From JAZKFT01 sp043760535 (GTDB lineage: Bacteria > Bacteroidota > Bacteroidia > Chitinophagales > Chitinophagaceae), in contig JAYUOV010000231.1 in NCBI GenBank assembly GCA_043760535.1, positions 1-31,313 on the forward strand: a stretch of DNA of 31,313 bases, read 5' to 3'. This document shows positions 16,646-23,381 of this stretch, one piece after another (position 1 is the first letter of the stretch; each line of letters opens with the position of its first letter). Under the pieces are notes generated by a model. It made no database searches, had not been told where the DNA came from, and saw only the letters and a program-made list of their open reading frames with translations. The position numbers were made by a program, and so were the translations under genes.

Positions 16646-17281
16646 TTGAACCTACAACTACAAAACCTTGGCAAACGCTTTAACCGCCACTGGATTTTCC
16701 GGAAGGTTAATTTTACTTTTAAATCGGGCAATGCCTATGCTATTACCGGGGCCAATGGCAGCGGCAAAAGCACTCTACTGCAAATTATAGCCGGTGCTAT
16801 GCAGCACAGCGAGGGGAAAATTTTTTTTGTCGATGGTCGACGGTCAACCGCCGACGGTCAATCGCCGACAGAAGACTACTATCAGCACATTTCTATAGCT
16901 GCACCCTATTTGGAGCTGGTAGAAGAATTAACGTTGAAAGAGTTTCTGGCGTTTCATTTTCAGTTTAAGACCATTTTACCGGGCTATACTATAGAGACGG
17001 TAATTGATTATATAAGCCTTGCCGATGCTGCCGATAAACAAATACGCTACTACAGCAGCGGCATGAAGCAACGGGTAAAACTGGCCCAGGCCATCTTTAG
17101 CAATACTGCCGTGGTACTGCTGGACGAACCCACCACAAACCTCGATGTAACGGGCATCGCCTTGTACCTCGACCTTGTAAACCAGTTTTGCAAAGACCGC
17201 CTGCTGATTGTGTGCAGCAACGACGAAAACGAAATTTCGTTTTGTAAAGAGCGGCTACATGTGGGGGATTTTAAAGGGTAA
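16646..17281 (+). CDS. ABC transporter ATP-binding protein
   Basis: This is a 211-residue stand-alone ATPase subunit. Visible are the A-loop region RFNRHWIF (about 11-18), Walker A GANGSGKST (35-43), the Q-loop-side IAAPYLELVEELTL (84-97), the signature YSSGMKQRVKLAQA (about 135-148), Walker B VVLLDEPTTNLD (about 155-166) and a late switch-region CSND in place of the usual His motif. The export substrate is unknown and the permease is not adjacent. The start is TTG at 16646; no ATG is available before Walker A, and the N-terminal peptide is matched by the upstream remnant. Residues 62-75 (VDGRRSTADGQSPT) are encoded by six 7-bp repeats, in a surface loop where relatives vary. Confidence 0.88.
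   Translation: MNLQLQNLGKRFNRHWIFRKVNFTFKSGNAYAITGANGSGKSTLLQIIAGAMQHSEGKIFFVDGRRSTADGQSPTEDYYQHISIAAPYLELVEELTLKEFLAFHFQFKTILPGYTIETVIDYISLADAADKQIRYYSSGMKQRVKLAQAIFSNTAVVLLDEPTTNLDVTGIALYLDLVNQFCKDRLLIVCSNDENEISFCKERLHVGDFKG
16829..16870 (+). repeat. Six in-frame 7-bp repeats inside the ABC ATPase gene
   Basis: Consecutive heptads are GTCGATG, GTCGACG, GTCAACC, GCCGACG, GTCAATC and GCCGACA. The total is 42 bp (14 codons), so the frame is kept. The block encodes a hydrophilic Asp/Gly/Arg/Ser loop between the strand GKIFF and YYQHISIAAPY. Confidence 0.85.
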
Positions 17282-17327
17282 AAGCTCCAATGATAATGCG
17301 TACTTTCGAACTATAAAATTTCCCCAA

Positions 17328-17948
17328 ATGGAATTAGTAGCAGCAAGAAAACCGACCACAAGAAGGCAGAAAAAAATCCCCGGCCACTTTATTTACGAAA
17401 TAATGGATGGTAAGCCTTTGTACCGTAAAGGCTACAAAAAAGCATTATTGAATAAAGATAATTTTAATGAAATGGGTAGCAGTTCGTTACAGGCCGAAAT
17501 AATTTCGTACTTGTTGAAATTGATATTTACAGTTTTCGATCCCAGGAAATACAGAATCCATACAAATGAACCCGGGCAACATATAAATGTGGGTGATAAC
17601 CTGAGTGGTGATATTTTAATCTACGACAAGCTCGTTCTTTCGGCTGAAAAAATTAATACCAAATATGCCAACGTAGCGGCGTCTGTGCAGATAGAGGTGG
17701 ATATTTCAGCAGACCTCGAAGACCTTGACGACCTGCAATACATCACTAAAAAAATAGACAAACTGCTCAACTTTGGCACCCAAAAAATTATCTGGATTTT
17801 TTCTGCTTCGCAAAGGGTCATCATTGCAACACCGGGAAAAGCATGGATTACCGAACAATGGGATACCGATATTGAAATTATGGAAGGCCATGCTTTTAAT
17901 ATTGGTAAATATCTAAAAGAAGAAGGTATAAAACTTGACGAAATATAA
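17328..17948 (+). CDS. Uma2-family (DUF820) putative endonuclease
   Basis: The product has about 206 residues when started at the ATG of MELVAARKPTTR (17328). The frame opens 40 codons earlier, inside the ABC gene, but that extension is out-of-frame ABC sequence. Uma2-like features include YEIMDGKPLYRKGYKK near the start, SGDILIYDKLVLSAE in place of the PD-strand, SVQIEVDIS for the E-x-x-S strand, and KIDKLLNFGTQKIIWIF, matching the usual Lys...Tyr...GV-EYW region. The family has a PD-(D/E)XK restriction-endonuclease fold; its function is unproven. The usual PD is GD here, and the final W-V-D is WIF, so activity is uncertain. The gene follows the ABC ATPase by 46 bp and precedes a cupin by 4 bp. 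Confidence 0.7.
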   Translation: MELVAARKPTTRRQKKIPGHFIYEIMDGKPLYRKGYKKALLNKDNFNEMGSSSLQAEIISYLLKLIFTVFDPRKYRIHTNEPGQHINVGDNLSGDILIYDKLVLSAEKINTKYANVAASVQIEVDISADLEDLDDLQYITKKIDKLLNFGTQKIIWIFSASQRVIIATPGKAWITEQWDTDIEIMEGHAFNIGKYLKEEGIKLDEI

Positions 17949-17952
17949 CCAA

Positions 17953-18282
17953 ATGAATACAAGCCATTTCCAACAATTCGCCGACATTCCGGTAAAAGAA
18001 CTCTTCCCCGGTTTTCGTTTTCAACTAATCCATACTGCTACAAATACCTACAGCTTTGTAAGTGTAGATGCAGGCAGCACATTACCCATACACAACCATA
18101 TACATGAGCAAAGCTCTTTTGTATTGGAAGGCCAATTTGAAATGACCGTAAGCAACGAAACCCAGGTACTTGTACCCGGCAGTTTTACCCTCATTCCTTC
18201 TAACATGCCACATGGCGGCACGGCCATAACCGATTGTAAAATCCTAGACATCTTTAGCCCAGTGAGGGAAGATTACAAATGA
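17953..18282 (+). CDS. Cupin-domain protein
   Basis: The product is 109 residues from ATG 17953; a TTG six codons earlier would overlap the Uma2 gene and is less likely. The single conserved-barrel cupin has metal-binding motif 1 as LPIHNHIHEQSSFVLEGQFEM (His, His, Glu; about residues 44-64) and motif 2 as PSNMPHGGTAI (His near 86). Small cupins of this kind bind a divalent metal and act as isomerases, dioxygenases or sensors; no specific substrate can be assigned. It is tightly spaced after the Uma2-like gene and ends just before a terminator that serves the convergent minus-strand gene. Confidence 0.85.
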   Translation: MNTSHFQQFADIPVKELFPGFRFQLIHTATNTYSFVSVDAGSTLPIHNHIHEQSSFVLEGQFEMTVSNETQVLVPGSFTLIPSNMPHGGTAITDCKILDIFSPVREDYK

Positions 18283-18297
18283 CAATTTTTGAAGAGC

Positions 18298-18333
18298 AAA
18301 AAAATACCCCTGCGTGTTACTGGCAAGGGTATT
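18298..18333 (-). terminator. Intrinsic terminator for the secreted-protein gene
   Basis: The stem AATACCC (18303-18309) and GGGTATT (18327-18333) has a 17-nt loop and is followed on the minus strand by a T-run (complement of 18298-18304). It lies 16 bp after the minus-strand stop at 18350. The stem is short, so strength is uncertain. Confidence 0.6.
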
Positions 18334-18349
18334 CATTTCAGGAATAATT

Positions 18350-21300
18350 TTATTTAAAAATTTTAAGCACACCACTCGGCTGTTTTACAGTTACTGTTGT
18401 AGCTGGGTTTACAGTAAGCGACCTTACGGTAACGCTGGTGCTTACTTCCGGCGGGTTAGGTTTGCCCGAATTTACATACACATCTGTATTGGCATCGGGT
18501 ATGGCACCGCAGGCCCAGTTAGCAGGGTTTGCCCAAGCCTTACTTGTACCTCCCAGCCACCAGCTACTAAACTTCAGCAAATAAGTATTGCTATTTACGC
18601 CATTTACCACACAGCGGTATTTATTTCCATATAAAGAAGAGGGTGCATTTGTAAGTTGGAGCATAGCCGAGGCTGTACCCGAAAAAGGAGCCAAATTGCT
18701 GAGGTTCACAAAGCCACCACCAGCATCTTCCTGCCATTGGTAGGTGCTTCCTGCAATTGGCGAAGCAAGGCTAATATTGCCGCCTGGGCATAATGAAGCA
18801 TTGGCATTAAATGGCGTGTAACTCATTATATAAAAACCCGAGAAACCTGTGGCATTAAAAGTAACTTCCCACCGCTGGTCGGCAATGTTCCATACTACCT
18901 GGTTGTCTGCAGGATCTATGGTAACCATTGATGGTCCGGGGCCCGTCCACTCTGTATAATTATTAGGATCGGTTCCACGGCCATGAAACTGAACAACACG
19001 GAGGTTTGCAATGCCTGCCACATCAGCCGCACCGGTGGGTAATACAGGGTAACTGCTGCGGTTAAGGTTATAATTATTAAACTCTGTTTGGGTAAAATAT
19101 AAAGTAATAGTGGCTGTTGCCGTTGTAGCATTTGCCGCAGGCTCCAGTTCAAAATGGCGCTGAACATAAGGCTGTCCATTAAACTTACGTACGCCAGTAT
19201 CGAGTATGGCACATGCATTAAATAAACCACTTACCGGTGCAGCACCCGAGGGCACCACTTTAGCAATAAGGTGGCAAGCGGCAGCGGTAAAAACTGTACC
19301 GCCAGGTGCTACAGTAATATTAGAGCACACCCTTTGGCCAGCGGCCAGGCCTGAAACATTAGAACTGGAAACAGTAATGGTAGTGGAAACCGATTGGCAA
19401 TCGGGGTTGGTAACTGTAAGCGTATAATTGCCTGGAGCGGCGGCGGCGGCATTAAGATTACAGGTAATTTGTGTACCGCTTACTAAAACTACATTACTTA
19501 CTAAAATACCACCTGTGCATGTAACAGCCAGACGCTTAATAAAGCCTGGCCCACCTGCATCTACACCAGGATCAAAGAATTTTTCGGGAACCCCGCCTGC
19601 ACCATTAATAGTAACAGCAGAAACGCTGCAGGGCACAATGGTTCCAGTAACAGAGGTAATGGCAGCAGGCGCCGGCGCCTTAGCCTGGATAACCCTTACA
19701 CTCCAGGAGTTTGTGTTGTTTACATACTCCTGAAAACTCCACATAGTCATATCGTCATCCGGATCCACAACGGTTTGTGAGTAATCGCCAAACCGGTCGT
19801 TACTCGGGTTATAAATGGTGGATGCAGCAGTAGCAAGTGTGGGCGACTGAAGGGTACCGCCAGCATCTCCGGCATACCTGCCGGCAATACCACAATCAAT
19901 AAACTTATTTGTGGCCGTGGAACTAAACCCTAATAAAGCATGCCCCTGGCCCGATGCCGCAATACTAGGTATCCAAAAAGCCTTTGCCGGTGAAACTATT
20001 GCGGTATCAAATAAGGTTCCGGATTGGGTTAGGGTAGGTGTGGCCGAAAAGTTAGATATCTGGTACCACCTCGAGCCTGTTCTTCTGGTACTACCAGACG
20101 TTGCACCAACACCTGTAGGATTAACTGCAATATTATGTGCCGTCCATATTGAGGAAGTGCCATCAACCTTGTTCTTTTTTATCATGGCAGCAAAGAGGCG
20201 GTCGTCGATAGCATCGTAAGCTGTGGCAGAACCTGATGAAACGGGATTTAGTGGGTAGGATGTAGTGCTCACCGTTAAAGGAATAGCGGCAGACAATACA
20301 GGAGTGGTACCAGGGGTAGATACCCGGTGTAGATTTAATTTACTAAATACGCCAGCATCCACCCCAACAAAATATCCCTGGGTGGCTGTGGGGTCGTCGT
20401 TATGTACACCTTGTGGTGTATAAATGCCCGTGGCACCTGTGCCTGCATTATGAAATGCTGTAAAAACAATAGGCCCTGCACCAAGAAGCGATGATTTACG
20501 AACAACAAATAACGAGGCCCCCAGGTAAGCAGTACCTGCCGCATTAAACATATTGCCGCCTATATACAAAGCATTAGCATCAACACCAAGAGTAGGGTAA
20601 TCAAAGAAATTCCCAACAAAGCTTGGCGGTACAGGTGAGCCGCCGTCGGATGCAAAAAAGAAGAATGTAAAACTAGCAGCGTTAACTATCGATGCCCCGC
20701 TGCTTACGGCAATCACACAACGGTTGGGCGCTGTTCGTAAATCAATGGCCACAACGAACCATCGTTGGGAAAGCCTGTCGTACCGTACATGGGGATCGCT
20801 TATGCCATTTGCACCCGCTACAGTATTAAAAAACACATCAAGGTCAACAGTAAATATGGGCGATGCCAAGGCCGTGGGCGATGCACCTGTAGTGGTGGTT
20901 TGTGCCGCTGCACACACAGTATTCTTATTATACACTTTTAAGCGGGTATTGGCTGCTACTACCACCTGGGTAGGGCCTACGTCTCCATTGCAATCGGGAG
21001 GGTAAGAGGCTCCTTCGGCTAAAGTAATACCCAAAAAGTTGGAGTGGATTGATTGCGTAGCTGCAATACCGTTTAGTGAATTTGGAGCAATGCCATAGCC
21101 TGAGCTGCTGGTTTTTGGGGCATTGGGCTTTTGTACTTTATTAAGCGTGGCCTTTAATTCTTTCCTCAAACGGGGTGGGTGTGGTACCAAATCGGCGAGC
21201 CTCGACCGCTCTGCAATTTGCTCCAAAGAAACGGTTACGCCTTTGGCTCCATTTGTAGGTACCCCTACACGTAAAGCACCTCCCTGTGCCGAAACAATAT

Positions 21301-21352
21301 TGGCTGCAACTATAGATACAAACAGCGACAAAAAAATTCTAATGCTTTGCAT
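18350..21352 (-). CDS. Large secreted protein with IPT/TIG-like and Ig-like domains, function unknown
   Basis: The 1000-residue protein has a Sec signal peptide (MQSIRIFLSLFVSIVAANIVSA, cleavage near residue 22-23). A prodomain-like basic segment (about 40-85) precedes a beta-rich region with aromatic/Gly patterns such as DPHVRYDRLSQRWFVVAID (about 180-200), resembling beta-propeller-type secreted proteins. An IPT/TIG-like Ig domain lies at about 565-660 (ending GNYTLTVTNPDCQSVSTTITV), and a final Ig-like domain with a CPGGNISL start at about 855-930. The C-terminus (about 930-1000) has AWANPANWACGAIPDANTDVYV, frequent in Bacteroidota secreted proteins. I see no catalytic motif and no clear type IX sorting domain. 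Low-complexity Ala/Thr/Ser content is high. It may be a surface or extracellular adhesin-like protein (inference). Confidence 0.75.
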   Translation of the reverse strand: MQSIRIFLSLFVSIVAANIVSAQGGALRVGVPTNGAKGVTVSLEQIAERSRLADLVPHPPRLRKELKATLNKVQKPNAPKTSSSGYGIAPNSLNGIAATQSIHSNFLGITLAEGASYPPDCNGDVGPTQVVVAANTRLKVYNKNTVCAAAQTTTTGASPTALASPIFTVDLDVFFNTVAGANGISDPHVRYDRLSQRWFVVAIDLRTAPNRCVIAVSSGASIVNAASFTFFFFASDGGSPVPPSFVGNFFDYPTLGVDANALYIGGNMFNAAGTAYLGASLFVVRKSSLLGAGPIVFTAFHNAGTGATGIYTPQGVHNDDPTATQGYFVGVDAGVFSKLNLHRVSTPGTTPVLSAAIPLTVSTTSYPLNPVSSGSATAYDAIDDRLFAAMIKKNKVDGTSSIWTAHNIAVNPTGVGATSGSTRRTGSRWYQISNFSATPTLTQSGTLFDTAIVSPAKAFWIPSIAASGQGHALLGFSSTATNKFIDCGIAGRYAGDAGGTLQSPTLATAASTIYNPSNDRFGDYSQTVVDPDDDMTMWSFQEYVNNTNSWSVRVIQAKAPAPAAITSVTGTIVPCSVSAVTINGAGGVPEKFFDPGVDAGGPGFIKRLAVTCTGGILVSNVVLVSGTQITCNLNAAAAAPGNYTLTVTNPDCQSVSTTITVSSSNVSGLAAGQRVCSNITVAPGGTVFTAAACHLIAKVVPSGAAPVSGLFNACAILDTGVRKFNGQPYVQRHFELEPAANATTATATITLYFTQTEFNNYNLNRSSYPVLPTGAADVAGIANLRVVQFHGRGTDPNNYTEWTGPGPSMVTIDPADNQVVWNIADQRWEVTFNATGFSGFYIMSYTPFNANASLCPGGNISLASPIAGSTYQWQEDAGGGFVNLSNLAPFSGTASAMLQLTNAPSSLYGNKYRCVVNGVNSNTYLLKFSSWWLGGTSKAWANPANWACGAIPDANTDVYVNSGKPNPPEVSTSVTVRSLTVNPATTVTVKQPSGVLKIFK

Positions 21353-21435
21353 AAAAAAATTATTGATGATTATTGAAAAGAATATGGGTGAAAGGGATGA
21401 TGAGCAATGGTATGCTGATAAACGGAGCGTCTTTT

Positions 21436-21477
21436 GAATTTACGATTTCGGATTTGTGATTTACGATTTGCTGATAC
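21436..21477. repeat. 7-bp-period array (GATT-core heptads)
   Basis: Six heptads in register: GAATTTA, CGATTTC, GGATTTG, TGATTTA, CGATTTG, CTGATAC. Same unit as at 22870-22918. Confidence 0.85.
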
Positions 21478-21528
21478 CGGCTGTTATGAATTTATATTGA
21501 ATGGTTGATGGGTTCAATAGTAGCTATC

Positions 21529-21580
21529 AGATGAACGGAGTCCCGCAATGCTACGGGATTTACAACGTTCGCCAATGTCG
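21529..21580 (+). repeat. Dispersed repeat copy with internal hairpin
   Basis: AGATGAACGGAG (21529-21540) and CGCCAATGTCG (21570-21580) are the same blocks found on the minus strand at 9428-9453. Here they are separated by 29 bp containing the hairpin TCCCG/CGGGA (21541-21557), whereas at 9428 the spacer is 3 bp. Confidence 0.75.
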
Positions 21581-21653
21581 ATCAATCAGGGAACAAAAGC
21601 TAGCTAAAAAAAATATCAATCCAATGACTTACTGATCAATGGCTACTGACTAT

Positions 21654-22868
21654 TTAACCCAAACTTGCAAACAACAAATTCAAATCTGTGTATTTCAGAT
21701 TAAATCTTTCGCTAAGGTGGAAGTTAGTAAGTGAGCCTTTGTACAGGTAAACCCCGCTGCGGCTATTGAAATTTTTCCAAACATAATCTTCAAAGCCGCC
21801 GGCATCTGCTATTTCTATTAGTAGTGGCATAATTACATTGCTAATGGCATGGCTGGCGGTGCGGCTAAAACCGCTAGGAATATTGGGAACGCAGTAATGG
21901 ATAACGCCGTGTTTTTCAAAAGTAGGTTTTTCAAAAGTCGTTATTTCGCTGGTTTCAAAGCAGCCACCCCTATCGATGCTTACATCGATGATAACACTGC
22001 CAGGCCGCATGCCTGCTACCATTGCTTCGCTTACAATCATGGGTGTCCGTCCGTTCTGGCTGCTGAGTGCGCCAACGGCTACTTCGCAGGTTTTTAATTG
22101 TTTTGCCAAAATTCGGGGCTCCATTACGCTCGTCCAGATGCGGTGGCCCATCGTATCCTGCAAGCGTTTAAGGCGGTACACACTGTTATCAAAAACCTTT
22201 ACAGAAGAACCCATGGCCAGTGCTGCTCTTGCAGCAAATTCGCCTACAACTCCAGCACCTAAAATAATTACCTTGGTAGGCGGTATGCCGCTGATGCCGC
22301 CGAGCAAAACACCTTTTCCATAGCCAGCCGCACTTAAATATTGGCCTGCTATCAGCATAGATGCACTACCAGCAATTTCGCTCATACTTCTTACTATCGG
22401 GTAGGTGCCGTTTTCGTCTTTCAGGTTTTCAAAGCTGAGAGCCGTTATTTTTTTCTCCATCATCTGCTCTAGTATTTCACTCTTCATGGCGCTGATATGG
22501 ATGGGAGAAATAACCGTTTGATTCCGTTTTAGCAACGGTAAATCGTCTTCGGTAACTGGGGCACTTTTTACCAGCACATCGCAATCGTAAATTTCCTGCT
22601 TGCTATATTTAATTTTGGCACCGGCCTCGCTGTATTCATTGTCGGTATAGCGGCTGCCTTCGCCGGCCTTACTTTCCAGCCACACATCGTGGCCATTGCC
22701 TACCAGTACACCCACAGCTTCCGGTGTAAGTGCTATTCGGTTTTCTTGAAAGGCGGTTTCTTTTGGGATTCCGATAAAAAGTTCCGCTTCTTTGGCTTTT
22801 ACATCCAGCGTTTCTTCTAGGGTTTCATAACTAAACGATCCGCTAATTACAGCTTTAGACATAGCCAT
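21654..22868 (-). CDS. ald: Alanine dehydrogenase
   Basis: The 404-residue enzyme interconverts L-alanine with pyruvate and ammonia using NAD, in the cytoplasm. The N-terminal AlaDh/PNT domain shows IGIPKETAFQENRIALTPE (about 32-50) and SPIHIS with the likely catalytic His near 124. The Rossmann domain has VIILGAGVVGEFAARAAL (about 200-217), followed by VIIDVSIDRGGCFETS and YCVPNIPSGFSRTASHA near the C-terminus. It is longer than the B. subtilis type (about 378) by an N-terminal extension of about 30 residues, which is usual in Bacteroidota. It follows tsaE on the same strand with only a 68-bp gap, filled by a 7-bp array, so cotranscription is likely. Confidence 0.93.
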   Translation of the reverse strand: MAMSKAVISGSFSYETLEETLDVKAKEAELFIGIPKETAFQENRIALTPEAVGVLVGNGHDVWLESKAGEGSRYTDNEYSEAGAKIKYSKQEIYDCDVLVKSAPVTEDDLPLLKRNQTVISPIHISAMKSEILEQMMEKKITALSFENLKDENGTYPIVRSMSEIAGSASMLIAGQYLSAAGYGKGVLLGGISGIPPTKVIILGAGVVGEFAARAALAMGSSVKVFDNSVYRLKRLQDTMGHRIWTSVMEPRILAKQLKTCEVAVGALSSQNGRTPMIVSEAMVAGMRPGSVIIDVSIDRGGCFETSEITTFEKPTFEKHGVIHYCVPNIPSGFSRTASHAISNVIMPLLIEIADAGGFEDYVWKNFNSRSGVYLYKGSLTNFHLSERFNLKYTDLNLLFASLG

Positions 22869-22869
22869 A

Positions 22870-22918
22870 CGATTTACGATTTGTGATTTAGGATTTAGGA
22901 TTTAGGATTTGTGATAAC
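22870..22918. repeat. 7-bp-period array filling the tsaE-ald gap
   Basis: Seven heptads in register: CGATTTA, CGATTTG, TGATTTA, GGATTTA, GGATTTA, GGATTTG, TGATAAC. They begin one base upstream of the ald start codon and occupy 49 of the 68 intergenic bases. Confidence 0.9.
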
Positions 22919-22936
22919 AAACCGCCCGGAAAAAAT

Positions 22937-23344
22937 TCAAATTACGATTTTTCTGGTGTTGGCGTCTATAGCTTCTATGGTTACGTGCAAAGTATCGGCT
23001 GGCAATAGCATTTCGGCCTTCTCCGGCCACTCTACCAGGCACAGGTTGCCGCTATATAAAGCATCTTCTACACCTGCGGCTATGGCCTCTTCTTCGTCCC
23101 TTAATCTATACCAATCCATGTGGCATATTATTTTGCCTCCGGCGGTTTTATATTGGTTGATGATAGAGTAAGTAGGGCTGCCCGTAGTGTCAACAACACC
23201 CAATGCTTTGCACAGGGCGGTAATAAAAGTAGTTTTGCCAGCACCCATTGGGCCATGAAAAGCAATGGTGGAATGGGTACCGATGGCTTCTATAAACTGT
23301 TCGACGGCAGTGGATATTTGTGAGCTGGTGAAGGATTGGAGCAT
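22937..23344 (-). CDS. tsaE: tRNA threonylcarbamoyladenosine biosynthesis ATPase TsaE
   Basis: The 135-residue P-loop ATPase works with TsaB and TsaD to make the t6A37 modification on tRNAs that read ANN codons. It has Walker A HGPMGAGKTTFITALCKALG (about 29-48), the conserved SPTYSIINQY (about 57-66), HMDWYRL (about 75-81) and CLVEWPEKAEMLLP (about 102-115), all typical of the family. Length is normal. It lies 37 bp after the P-type ATPase and 68 bp before ald on the same strand, and tsaE next to ald is a common Bacteroidota pair. Confidence 0.95.
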   Translation of the reverse strand: MLQSFTSSQISTAVEQFIEAIGTHSTIAFHGPMGAGKTTFITALCKALGVVDTTGSPTYSIINQYKTAGGKIICHMDWYRLRDEEEAIAAGVEDALYSGNLCLVEWPEKAEMLLPADTLHVTIEAIDANTRKIVI

Positions 23345-23381
23345 AATGAAAAATACTTTAGTATATCAAAGATTAGAAATC

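Larger units (their letters stand above)
21353..21653. other. 301-bp intergenic region rich in dispersed repeats
   Basis: No gene is supported between ald and the secreted-protein gene. It contains a partial AACGGAGCGTC repeat (21421-21431), a 7-bp-period array (21436-21477) and a larger repeat with an internal hairpin (21529-21580). The remaining stretch before ald (21581-21653) shows nothing I can name. The promoter of the secreted-protein gene must lie here, but no convincing -7 box was seen. Confidence 0.65.

Noticed and set aside
17208..17327. 40-codon extension of the Uma2-like gene
   Set aside because: It is out-of-frame ABC ATPase coding sequence.
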